Assembly: GCF_001544695.2 (NCBI RefSeq)
Contig: NZ_FCOM02000002.1
Location: forward strand, 248,001 to 312,000
DNA from: Caballeronia arvi
GTDB taxonomy: Bacteria > Pseudomonadota > Gammaproteobacteria > Burkholderiales > Burkholderiaceae
Reading direction: 5' to 3'
DNA length: 64,000 nt
Shown: piece after piece, positions 27,027-34,420 of the stretch
Numbering within the stretch: position 1 is the first letter of the stretch
How the letters are laid out: the number at the start of each line of letters is the position of its first letter
Translations under genes and position numbers: made by a program
Notes under the pieces: model-generated
Told to the model about the DNA's origin: nothing
Databases searched by the model: none
What the model saw: only the letters and a program-made list of their open reading frames with translations

Positions 27027-27428
27027 ATGGAATTTGCCCTCGCCATTCATAAAGATCCTGAAAGCTGCTACGGAGTGACCGTGCCCAACGTGCCCGGCGT
27101 TTTTTCGGCCGGAGATACGATCGACGAAGCGATTCAAAATGCCAGGGAAGCTATCTTTTTTCACATCGAGACGATTATCGAAGACGGCGGAGAAGTCTCG
27201 ATCACGTCGAGAAGCATCGAGGAACTGATCGTCGACCCCGATTTCGCCGGCGCTATCTGGGCCTATGTCGAAGTCGACCTCTCCAAGCTCGACTCGCGTC
27301 CCGAACGCATCAACATCAGCCTGCCGCGCTTCGTCCTGCACAAGATCGACAGTTACGTTGAAGCGCGCCACGAGACGCGCAGTGGCTTCCTCGCGCGCGT
27401 CGCGCTCGAGGCGATCGCAAACGGCTGA
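27027..27428 (+). CDS. hicB: HicB-type antitoxin
   Basis: 133 residues. The N-terminal HicB fold (FALAIHKDPESCYGVTVPNV, PGVFSAGDTIDEAIQNAREA) neutralises HicA. The C-terminal ribbon-helix-helix segment (RINISLPRFVLHKIDSYVEA) should bind the palindrome over the hicAB promoter. AAGGAG precedes the ATG. Confidence 0.93.
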   Translation: MEFALAIHKDPESCYGVTVPNVPGVFSAGDTIDEAIQNAREAIFFHIETIIEDGGEVSITSRSIEELIVDPDFAGAIWAYVEVDLSKLDSRPERINISLPRFVLHKIDSYVEARHETRSGFLARVALEAIANG

Positions 27429-27432
27429 AACG

Positions 27433-27469
27433 AAAAAAGCGCGGCCTCCTTTCAGGAGCACCGCGCTTT
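27433..27469 (-). terminator. Terminator of the tandem lipoprotein operon (convergent with hicB)
   Basis: Stem AAAGCGCGG (27436-27444) with CCGCGCTTT (27461-27469) and an inner CTCCT/AGGAG stem. Six T residues follow on the minus strand; the plus strand has fewer, so it may also serve hicB. Confidence 0.75.
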
Positions 27470-27495
27470 CCGTATTCAGATCGCGACAAAACAGA

Positions 27496-28020
27496 CTACT
27501 GCAAACTTCCCCACCGCTCGACCGCAGGCTCCGCCGATGCCCACTTCCATCCCTCAGACTGCTGGCAGGCCGTCGCGATGAACCAGTCGGCGGGCGCCTT
27601 GGCGTCGTCGCCATCGACGACCGAGAAGGCGAACTCCTTGCACGTCGCGAGCGCGCTGCCGAATTCGCGCAGCACGCGCACTTCGCCGTGGCCGTTCTCG
27701 ACCGGCAACGTGTGCTTGACCTTCCAGGGCCGTGTCTCGCCGACCTGCGAGCTGCCCGCCGTCACCGCGATCATGACCTGCTGATCCTGATGCAGCGATT
27801 TCGTCACGCGCTTGACGGCTTCGTCCGTGGCGGCCTGTACCGCGACGCCCACCGCGAAGCCGACCGCCGGATTGGTCGTGAACGCGCCGGTCGCGATGCC
27901 GGCCGTGGCGCCCGCCGCCGCGCCGATCGACGCACAGCCGCTCATCGACACGCAAGCCGCCGCCGCCGCCGCGACGACGCTCACGCGCAGCGCCAGAGTT
28001 ACGTCGAAGCTCAGTGTCAT
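27496..28020 (-). CDS. Hypothetical lipoprotein, downstream member of a tandem pair
   Basis: 174 residues. Signal peptide with lipobox SMSGC, lipidated Cys at residue 29, then a Gly/Ala-rich zipper-like segment (SIGAAAGATAGIATGAFTTN). It ends WKWASAEPAVERWGSLQ, almost the same tail as the upstream gene product, so the two are paralogues. Start ATG overlaps the upstream stop (ATGA), giving translational coupling. A larger open frame spanning both genes is an artefact. Function unknown; envelope location is inferred. Confidence 0.8.
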   Translation of the reverse strand: MTLSFDVTLALRVSVVAAAAAACVSMSGCASIGAAAGATAGIATGAFTTNPAVGFAVGVAVQAATDEAVKRVTKSLHQDQQVMIAVTAGSSQVGETRPWKVKHTLPVENGHGEVRVLREFGSALATCKEFAFSVVDGDDAKAPADWFIATACQQSEGWKWASAEPAVERWGSLQ

Positions 28021-28571
28021 TGCAGCGAGCCCCAGCGCGGCGTAGCGGGTTCGGCCGACGCCCATTTCCACTTGTCGCCATCGCGGCACACCGATGCAAC
28101 GTAGAACGCGCTGCCGGCAGGACGGTCCTTGGTCGCGTCGCGGTCGACGGAGAACACGATTTCCTTGCAGTCGAGCACGCCGTTGCTGATGGTGCGGCTC
28201 ACCGTCACGCGGCCCTTTTCGTCTTCTTCGATCGGCACCGAATGGACGATCTTCCACGGCGCGACGGCCCCGACCGCCAGCGGTCCGGCGACGAAGGCAA
28301 TCTGATCCTGTGTGTTGGTATGGACGACGCGCTGCGAGTATTGGACCCCCGCGCGCGCCGCGGCGACCGCGCCGAGGCCGATGCCCGTCGCCACCGCGGC
28401 GTTGCTGGTGACGCTGTTCGCCACCGCTGCGCCCGCGATACCCGCGCCGGCCGTCGCGCCTTCGCTGTAAAGCGAGTTGCATCCGCTGAGGCTCACGCAG
28501 GCGATGGCGCCAGTGATGACCGCGGCGAGCGTGGCGGCGCGCGGCCCGCGCCGATGGACCCTGATCTGCAT
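28017..28571 (-). CDS. Hypothetical lipoprotein, upstream member of a tandem pair
   Basis: 184 residues from ATG 28571 (AAGGA nine bases upstream). Signal peptide with lipobox SLSGC and Cys 31, then a small-residue segment (GAGIAGAAVANSVTSN). The C-terminal domain has VLDCKEIVFSVDRD and ends WKWASAEPATPRWGSLQ. The paralogue downstream shares the domain plan TCKEFAFSVVDGD...WKWASAEP. The shared tail may be a small independent fold. No known family recognised. Confidence 0.8.
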   Translation of the reverse strand: MQIRVHRRGPRAATLAAVITGAIACVSLSGCNSLYSEGATAGAGIAGAAVANSVTSNAAVATGIGLGAVAAARAGVQYSQRVVHTNTQDQIAFVAGPLAVGAVAPWKIVHSVPIEEDEKGRVTVSRTISNGVLDCKEIVFSVDRDATKDRPAGSAFYVASVCRDGDKWKWASAEPATPRWGSLQ

Positions 28572-28798
28572 GTTGCTGTTTCCTTCGTCTGCCGTTTCCC
28601 GATGCTTGCGATCGGGTTTCGAGAGGTTCGAATCTACTTGAGGTTTCGCTTTCAAATGACCGTCCGGCAACGCCCGGAGACAATCACGAAGCGCGGACCT
28701 CGCGCATTCTGAAGCATGCTTCTAATTACCGCTTTGAGAAAATTGCAAGAAATTGCAAACGAGCAGAGCACGTTGCGATCCACGATCCGATCGCGGAC

Positions 28799-28830
28799 AA
28801 AAAAGCGAGCGCGTGGAATGCGCGCTCGCT
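28799..28830 (-). terminator. Terminator of the sigma54 activator gene (28863-29930)
   Basis: Stem AGCGAGCGCG (28804-28813) with CGCGCTCGCT (28821-28830), then TTTTTT on the minus strand. Confidence 0.85.
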
Positions 28831-28862
28831 CGATGTTCATGCGAAAAAGCCGGGCAGGGCGC

Positions 28863-29930
28863 TCAGCTTTCGTTGTTCGAACCCGCTTCGCCGGATTCCG
28901 TGTCCTCGTTCTCGTACGCGCCGAGGCGGTTGTACAAAGTCTTCAGGCTCACGCCGAGCGCTTTCGCCGCGCGCCGCTTGTCGCCGCCGCAGTGCTTGAG
29001 CGTGCCGAGAATGATCTGCTTCTGCGCATCGGCGAGCGGCGTGCCGACCCATACGTTCATCGCATCGCCTTGTGTGACAGGCTTCTTCACGCGCGACGCG
29101 AGATGCGGGTGCGCGATTTCCACCGTTTTTTCCGCAAGAATGAACGCGCGATACACCGTGTTCTTCAACTCGCGCACGTTGCCTGGCCACGAGTAGGTAC
29201 GCAGCACGTCGAGCGCACGCTTGCTGAAGACCTTGCTGGTGCCTTCCTGCGCGTTCATTTCGGCAAGGAAGTGCTGCGCGAGCAGCTCGCGGTCCGAATC
29301 GCGCTCGCGCAAGGGCGGCGCGCGCAGCGGAAAGACGGCGAGGCGATACATCAGATCCTCGCGCAAGCCGTTTTCCTTCACGGCCGTGACGGGATCGCGG
29401 TTGGTCGCTGCGATCACGCGCACGTCCGAGCGGATGAGATCGTTGCCGCCGACGCGAAAGAACGTGCCCGTCTCCAGCGCGCGCAGCAGTTTCACCTGCC
29501 GAACCGGCGACATTTCGGTCACTTCGTCGAGAAAGAGCGTGCCGCCGTTGGCATGCTCGAAGTAGCCGATGCGTCCCTGCACCGCGCCCGTGAAGCTGCC
29601 TTTCTCGTGCCCGAAGAGCTCGGCCTCGATGAGGTTGTCGGGAATCGCGCCGCAGTTCACGGCGATGAACGGCGCGTCCTTGCGCGCGCTGTAGTCATGA
29701 ATCGTCCGGGCGACGAGCTCCTTGCCGGTGCCCGACTCGCCGATGATGAGCGCGGTCGCATCGGTGGCGGCGACGCGCTCGATCTGCGCGTACAACTCCT
29801 GCATCACGGGCGATGAGCCGTAGAGCAGTCCATAAGACCTCAAGCCCGGCACTTCTCCCGTGTTGCGCTTTCTTTGCGCGGGTGTATCGCCGACCGCGAT
29901 GGGCGGCGGATCCAGATCGGTTGACGCCAT
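28863..29930 (-). CDS. Sigma54-dependent Fis-family activator without receiver domain (EBP1)
   Basis: 355 residues from ATG 29930 (AGGAC upstream); the open frame further upstream is not protein-like. A short ~35-residue N-terminus, then the AAA+ domain: Walker A GESGTGKE (64-71), sigma54-contact loop GSFTGA (111-116; usual form GAFTGA), Walker [13 protein letters not shown], and SWPGNVREL. The C-terminal Fis HTH is [18 protein letters not shown]. Like PspF it lacks a regulatory receiver, so activity must be set by binding partners or expression. A second activator with nearly the same HTH lies 2 kb away and an rpoN gene 8 kb away. Confidence 0.93.
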   Translation of the reverse strand: MASTDLDPPPIAVGDTPAQRKRNTGEVPGLRSYGLLYGSSPVMQELYAQIERVAATDATALIIGESGTGKELVARTIHDYSARKDAPFIAVNCGAIPDNLIEAELFGHEKGSFTGAVQGRIGYFEHANGGTLFLDEVTEMSPVRQVKLLRALETGTFFRVGGNDLIRSDVRVIAATNRDPVTAVKENGLREDLMYRLAVFPLRAPPLRERDSDRELLAQHFLAEMNAQEGTSKVFSKRALDVLRTYSWPGNVRELKNTVYRAFILAEKTVEIAHPHLASRVKKPVTQGDAMNVWVGTPLADAQKQIILGTLKHCGGDKRRAAKALGVSLKTLYNRLGAYENEDTESGEAGSNNES

Positions 29931-30519
29931 GTGTCCTGATCGTTCCTGAGTTCTGCGTATGTGGTGGGTGGTGGGCGGGCGGCCCGCGCTCGTCTGCGGT
30001 TTCGGCCAGTGTGTACGCAGTCGGCGCGCGCGAGCGGCGCAACCGTGGATGACCGTGCGCACCGGCATGTGACGCGCCTCGTGCGCGCTGCCCGTCGGCT
30101 CACGTTCTTCGCGAGCCCCTTTTCCTAATCGTGCGTCCGTACAGGGTCGTTTGCATTGGCTGCTTTCGCATTCGAATCGTTGCCAACCAGCCTGTCTCAA
30201 TAACGCTATTTAACCATTCGCAACGACTCGGCGGCAATGCGCGATCCTACTCCGCGCATATTTTGTCAGCGGCCGTTGCGCGCCGTCCGGCGGTTTCGGA
30301 AAGGTTCTCTTTTCGGCTTCGAGAAATTACAACGCGACGGCGTAATTGTTACCCGACCATCCGGTGATAAGCGGGGATAGCGTGCGTTCGTTCAAGGCCG
30401 ATCGGCCGTGGCATGAAAGCTGCATCAACGAGGTCATCGTGATTCTTATTCGAAAGTCCGCCAACGAAGCATCGCGTCCGAGGCGCACACACGAGGATGG
30501 GCGAGAGAGGCAACGCATC
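29931..30519. other. Divergent control region between EBP1 and the ElaB-like operon
   Basis: 589 bp. Contains the sigma54-type promoter at 30409-30424 and, about 65 bp upstream of it, the inverted repeat AATTAC (30325-30330) / GTAATT (30342-30347), a possible enhancer site. A weak sigma54-like match for the minus strand is at 30233-30248. No gene supported. Confidence 0.45.
30409..30424 (+). promoter_or_regulatory. Sigma54 promoter candidate for the 30520-31576 operon
   Basis: TGGCATGAAAGCTGCA matches the -24/-12 consensus TGGCACGN4TTGCW at 10 of 12 positions, with GG and GC exactly 10 bp apart. It lies about 95 bp before the first ATG. Confidence 0.6.
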
Positions 30520-30888
30520 ATGGAAGACTTCTTTAATTTCGAAGCGGCCGCGCGAGAGCGCACGAACCCGCGCATGAGCACCGCACGGCCCACCCGCGCA
30601 CGGCGCACGCACGGATCGGGCGGCGATCGGCAGGAACTCGTGGCTGGCGAGCCGATCGACATCTATCACTGGGCCGCGGTCGCGCTCGTCACCGCGCTCA
30701 TGTGTGCGGTGCTAGGCTATGCAGCGGGCACGCCAGCGCTCGCGCGCGCCGCGAACGTGACGAGCCTCGTGTTCGGCGCGATGGGTGGCGCGCTGATGGC
30801 GAGCGGCGTCGTACGCAGTCTGCGCGCGCGGATCGCGTCAGGCGGGCGGCTCGCGGTGGCGCAGGTGCCGGTCGCTGAATCACAGTGA
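30520..30888 (+). CDS. Small inner-membrane protein, first gene of a putative sigma54 operon
   Basis: 122 residues beginning MEDFFNFEAAARERT. A charged ~50-residue cytoplasmic head precedes two membrane segments, WAAVALVTALMCAVLGYAAG and LVFGAMGGALMASGVV. No family recognised. A purine-rich GAGAGAGGC lies upstream of the ATG. The downstream genes encode a membrane-anchored ElaB-like protein and another small membrane protein, so the operon looks aimed at the inner membrane. Confidence 0.7.
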   Translation: MEDFFNFEAAARERTNPRMSTARPTRARRTHGSGGDRQELVAGEPIDIYHWAAVALVTALMCAVLGYAAGTPALARAANVTSLVFGAMGGALMASGVVRSLRARIASGGRLAVAQVPVAESQ

Positions 30889-30951
30889 TCCGGCGCCGCC
30901 TCAGGCCAATACCCCGTTCCACAGAACCCACTTAGGCGAGGACTTCATTCC

Positions 30952-31269
30952 ATGAGTCAAACGACTGTCCAGCTTGCGTTGGGCAAGCAAAAGATCATCG
31001 AGGACATCAAGGTGCTGCTGAACGACTCCGAGGAGTTGTTGCGGCTTTCGGCGTCGCTGCCCGGCGAGGGCGTCGAAGCGCTGCGCTCGCGCCTGCGCGA
31101 TCACGTCGATTCGGCGCGCGTCGCGCTCGAAGACGCGCAGGCGAGCGCGCAGGGCCGCTATCGCGCGGGCATCGATTGCACCGAGAAATACGTGAAGGAC
31201 AACCCGTGGCAATCGCTCGGGATGGCCGCTGGCATTGGCTTTTTGGTCGGCCTTCTGGTTTCACGCTGA
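30952..31269 (+). CDS. ElaB/YqjD/DUF883 family membrane-anchored protein
   Basis: 105 residues. A long amphipathic helical head (QKIIEDIKVLLNDSEELLRL, LRDHVDSARVALEDAQASAQ), the conserved DNPWQSLGMAAGIGFLVGLL with a glycine-rich C-terminal membrane anchor, and a final SR. In E. coli these proteins are stationary-phase, inner-membrane, ribosome-associated. Second gene of the operon. Confidence 0.9.
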   Translation: MSQTTVQLALGKQKIIEDIKVLLNDSEELLRLSASLPGEGVEALRSRLRDHVDSARVALEDAQASAQGRYRAGIDCTEKYVKDNPWQSLGMAAGIGFLVGLLVSR

Positions 31270-31345
31270 TTCGCCGCGGCACACTGCGACCGCCGCTGGT
31301 TTTCTGCGGCGGCATCGAATTTCTTGAAGATGGGAGAGAACACAA

Positions 31346-31576
31346 ATGGCACGGCCTTCGATCGGAATCTTCGGCGCGCTGTTCGCGGTGGGCAGCGTTC
31401 TCGCATGGAAATGGGTGCAATCGCAGGATCTCGCCGGACGGCGCACGGCGCGTGACCTGAATCGCTGGGAAGACGAGGGCGGCAAGGTGCTGACGCCCGG
31501 CGGCTCCGCGCAAGCCGTTAACGGCCACGGCCCCGTGGGCGGGACGGCCGATGCGTGGCATTTCCCGCGCAGTTGA
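31346..31576 (+). CDS. Small hypothetical membrane protein (76 aa)
   Basis: Begins MARPSIGIFGALFAVGSVLA, a single N-terminal membrane segment or uncleaved signal, followed by a polar tail (DLNRWEDEGGKVLTPGGS) ending DAWHFPRS. GGGAGA lies upstream of the ATG. Probably third gene of the ElaB-like operon. Function unknown. Confidence 0.65.
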   Translation: MARPSIGIFGALFAVGSVLAWKWVQSQDLAGRRTARDLNRWEDEGGKVLTPGGSAQAVNGHGPVGGTADAWHFPRS

Positions 31577-31924
31577 TTTGCGGGAAATACCGCAGTTGAG
31601 GTGATCGTTTCACGCCGGTTAAATGATGCGATCAATGAGAACGCACGCTGGATCAGCGTGCGTTCTCATCTTGATAAACGCTTATAATCAGCGAAACTTC
31701 GGCGATAAGTTGCCTAAATGGAAAAACTTACGCGGAAGTCGTGCCAAGCGTACAGAACTTCGGTAATTATTTTTAGTCGCGCATTTGCGTTGCCCGCTGA
31801 TCTAATCGGGCATCACTGAGAACGTGAATCGCACCGGCCCGCACGGCGTCCTTGCCGCGCGGAGAAGACCACGCCACCACCGGGCGTGTGACCCTGAAAA
31901 CGCTTTGGAAGAATTCGAGACGCA
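31577..31924. other. Intergenic region upstream of EBP2
   Basis: 348 bp. Holds a 15-bp perfect hairpin (31636-31668) and an exact TATAAT (31683-31688) without a good -35, which may drive the regulator. The 31740-31790 stretch is AT-rich. Confidence 0.45.
31636..31668. repeat. Perfect 15-bp inverted repeat
   Basis: TGAGAACGCACGCTG (31636-31650) pairs fully with 31654-31668 around a 3-nt centre. It follows the ElaB-like operon, but no clear T run follows on either strand. It may be a terminator-like stem or a protein site. Confidence 0.55.
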
Positions 31925-33328
31925 ATGCCACACGTATTGATTGTCGATGACGATCCCAGTACCCGCGAGGCGCTAGCCGCGATCATCGGCGAAGATGGAC
32001 TGACGACGGCCACCGCCAGCGATTTGCGCGAGGCGCGCATTCAGCTCGTGCGTCAGACGCCGGACGTCGTATTCACCGACCTGAAACTCCCTGACGGCAC
32101 CGGCGTCGATCTTTTCGAAGATCTCGACCCGCGCTCGGGCGTGGAAGTGATCGTGATAACCGGTCATGCGACCGTGGAGTCCGCCGTCAGCGCGCTCAAG
32201 ATGGGCGCAGCGGATTACCTCGTCAAACCGATCAACATGCAGCGCGTGAAGGCGATCCTTTCGCGCCTGCCGCGCGCCGGCGATCTCAAGGCGGAAATCG
32301 GTACCCTGCGCGGCGAATTGCGCCGCATGGGCCGCTTCGGTCTGATGCTCGGCAATTCGTCGGCGATGCAGACCGTCTATGACCAGATCGGCCGTGTCGC
32401 GCCGACGGCCGCATCCGTGCTGCTGATCGGCGAATCAGGCACCGGCAAGGAAGTCGCCGCGCAGACGCTGCACGAGCTCAGCCTGCGTCGCAAGCATTCG
32501 TTCATCGCCGTGAACTGCGGCGCGATTTCGCCGAACCTCATCGAATCGGAGATGTTCGGCCACGAGCGCGGCTCGTTCACGGGCGCGGACCGTCAGCACA
32601 AGGGTTATTTCGAGCGCGCGAACGGCGGCACGCTGTTTCTCGACGAAATCACCGAGATGCCGATCGAGCTTCAGGTGAAGCTGCTGCGCGTGCTCGAAAC
32701 GGGCATGTTCATGCGCGTGGGCACCACCAAGGAGATCGAGACGGACGTGCGCCTGATTGCCGCGACCAATCGCGATCCCGAGCAGGCCGTGCTCGAAGGC
32801 AAGCTGCGCCTCGACCTGTATCACCGGCTCAATGTCTTTCCGATCAACCTGCCGCCGCTGCGCGAGCGGGGCAAGGACGTCGAGCTGCTGGCGCAGGCGT
32901 TCCTCGACGAACTCAACTCCCGCTACAACACGAAGAAGAATTTCCCCACCGCCGTGCGCGAGATGCTGGGCTCGTACAACTGGCCCGGCAATGTGCGCGA
33001 GCTGAAGAACTACGTGCAGCGCGCGTACATCATGTCGGCGTCGGACTCGGACAGCACGGCGACCGTGCCGCTGCAGATTTCGCTGTCGAAGCCGTCGGCG
33101 GGCACGGCGGTGACGATTCCGTTCGGCACGTCGCTCGCGCAGGCCGACCGTCAGCTGATTCTCGCGACGCTCGATCAATGCGGCGGCGTGAAGACGCGCG
33201 CCGCGGAAATCCTCGGCATCAGCCTGAAGACGCTCTACAACCGCCTCGTGGAATACGGCGAGGACGCGAACAAGGCGGCCGTCGGCGAAGGCGGCGACGT
33301 CAACGAGTCGGACAACGAAAATCCCTGA
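31925..33328 (+). CDS. NtrC-family sigma54-dependent response regulator (EBP2)
   Basis: 467 residues. Receiver ~1-118 with DDD (8-10), phospho-acceptor Asp52 (FTDLKLPDGTG) and Lys in YLVKPIN near 102; AAA+ domain ~145-385 with [14 protein letters not shown] (usual GAFTGA), [12 protein letters not shown] and [10 protein letters not shown]-terminal Fis [20 protein letters not shown]. It should activate sigma54 promoters when phosphorylated. No histidine kinase gene adjoins it, so it is an orphan. The HTH recognition helix is nearly the same as in EBP1. Confidence 0.95.
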   Translation: MPHVLIVDDDPSTREALAAIIGEDGLTTATASDLREARIQLVRQTPDVVFTDLKLPDGTGVDLFEDLDPRSGVEVIVITGHATVESAVSALKMGAADYLVKPINMQRVKAILSRLPRAGDLKAEIGTLRGELRRMGRFGLMLGNSSAMQTVYDQIGRVAPTAASVLLIGESGTGKEVAAQTLHELSLRRKHSFIAVNCGAISPNLIESEMFGHERGSFTGADRQHKGYFERANGGTLFLDEITEMPIELQVKLLRVLETGMFMRVGTTKEIETDVRLIAATNRDPEQAVLEGKLRLDLYHRLNVFPINLPPLRERGKDVELLAQAFLDELNSRYNTKKNFPTAVREMLGSYNWPGNVRELKNYVQRAYIMSASDSDSTATVPLQISLSKPSAGTAVTIPFGTSLAQADRQLILATLDQCGGVKTRAAEILGISLKTLYNRLVEYGEDANKAAVGEGGDVNESDNENP

Positions 33329-33355
33329 ACGTCGCGTATCTTTAGACGAAAACAT

Positions 33356-33386
33356 GCCTGCGTCTTTTAAAAGCGCAGGCGTTTTT
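33356..33386 (+). terminator. Terminator of EBP2
   Basis: Stem GCCTGCG (33356-33362) with CGCAGGC (33374-33380), then GTTTTT. Confidence 0.85.
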
Positions 33387-33449
33387 CATTGGCAGGCGCG
33401 TTTTCTACGCCGATAATGTGACAGATGGATGCAGACCGGACGCTTCCAG

Positions 33450-33465
33450 GGGCATGTCCCTTGCT
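33450..33465 (+). promoter_or_regulatory. Sigma54 promoter candidate for the Pro-rich peptide gene
   Basis: GGGCATGTCCCTTGCT matches the -24/-12 consensus at 10 of 12 positions with correct GG-N10-GC spacing, 85 bp before ATG 33550. Confidence 0.55.
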
Positions 33466-33549
33466 GTCGATCGAATGACATCGGCGCGCGCCGCGCAATG
33501 GCGCCGCGCGGATGGGAAAGTACGATCACGAGACCGCAAGGAGCCCGCC

Positions 33550-33768
33550 ATGTCCCTCAGTGTTCCCGATCGCGCCTGCGCAAGCGCCCGTATCGATGCA
33601 CAGACGCCGCAGCCGCCGGACCCGCCGGTGACGCCGCCCGATCAGCCGCCGCCCACGCCGATGCCACCGGACACGAATCCGGACCCGACGCGTGAACCGC
33701 CGGTGCCGCCGTCGCAACCCATCGGCGATCCGCCGCCGGGACCGGGCGACCAGCCGCACGTGTACTAG
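33550..33768 (+). CDS. Proline-rich small hypothetical protein (72 aa)
   Basis: ATG 33550 with AAGGAG 7 bases upstream. After ~18 ordinary residues the chain is nearly all Pro with Asp, Thr and Gln (QTPQPPDPPVTPPDQPPPTP), ending GDQPHVY. It is likely disordered or polyproline helix, and no signal peptide is obvious. Followed by a strong terminator. Unknown function. Confidence 0.6.
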   Translation: MSLSVPDRACASARIDAQTPQPPDPPVTPPDQPPPTPMPPDTNPDPTREPPVPPSQPIGDPPPGPGDQPHVY

Positions 33769-33878
33769 CAGCGCCGAAAGATGCTGGACTGCAGACGTTG
33801 GACAATGCCCAGAATTCGTGCAAGGTTTGAATAAGTTTCCATCCCGGACGTAGGGATTACAACAGATGACGCAACAAT

Positions 33879-33911
33879 GACCGGCGACGCCCCAGTCGCC
33901 GGTCGTTTTTT
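33879..33911 (+). terminator. Rho-independent terminator
   Basis: 10-bp perfect stem GACCGGCGAC (33879-33888) with GTCGCCGGTC (33895-33904), then GTTTTTT. It lies 110 bp after the Pro-rich gene. Confidence 0.9.
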
Positions 33912-33992
33912 CTGAAGCCGCGCTTGTTTCGAGCGCACCGGTCCGACGCCGCCGACGTCACTATCGCGACGGCCTTCTTTTCTGGAGGCATC

Positions 33993-34229
33993 ATGAGGCA
34001 TCCCGCACTCCGACGCTCTGCGCGTCATTCTTCCAAGCGCGAAGCGCGCGCCGAAGCCGCCAAGGCTGCCGGCGTGCAAGGCGCATCCGCGCCGCCCGCC
34101 GAGCACGATCCCGCTGGTCAGAACCGCCCTGCGCCTGGCGCTCCGCCAGACGGCGAACACAACCAGGGCGGTGTGCGCCGCGAGGGCATCGACTATCAGC
34201 GCGACCTGGGTTCCGAGCAGGACGCGTGA
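33993..34229 (+). CDS. Small basic hypothetical protein (78 aa)
   Basis: ATG 33993 with GGAGG four bases upstream. The N-terminus is Arg/Lys/Ala rich (RRSARHSSKREARAEAAKAA), the middle Pro/Gly rich, the end acidic (GIDYQRDLGSEQDA). Low complexity, probably disordered. No sigma54-type promoter was seen for it, unlike its neighbours. Confidence 0.6.
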   Translation: MRHPALRRSARHSSKREARAEAAKAAGVQGASAPPAEHDPAGQNRPAPGAPPDGEHNQGGVRREGIDYQRDLGSEQDA

Positions 34230-34272
34230 TTTCCTGCCGGCAGACGTACCCGGCACAAGAACAAAAATTTCT

Positions 34273-34299
34273 ACGCGGCGTGCGTTCGCCGCGTGTTTT
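34273..34299 (+). terminator. Terminator after the small basic protein gene
   Basis: Stem ACGCGGCG (34273-34280) with CGCCGCGT (34287-34294), then GTTTTC. Confidence 0.65.
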
Positions 34300-34351
34300 C
34301 GTTCGTCCGTAACATCTTCATACAAACTTCTATTTACAAAAATCGCCAAAA

Positions 34352-34367
34352 AGGCACAAGTTTTGCA
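34352..34367 (+). promoter_or_regulatory. Sigma54 promoter candidate for otsA
   Basis: AGGCACAAGTTTTGCA matches the -24/-12 consensus at 10 of 12 positions with GG-N10-GC spacing, 54 bp before ATG 34421. The surrounding DNA is AT-rich. Confidence 0.65.
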
Positions 34368-34420
34368 TACCCTAGATCGCCAATTCGAGCATGCAACGAC
34401 AACTGAGAGGTGATGCTGTA

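Noticed and set aside
30233-30248. Minus-strand sigma54-like site before EBP1
   Set aside because: About 8 of 12 matches and 300 bp from the start codon; too weak to list as a promoter.
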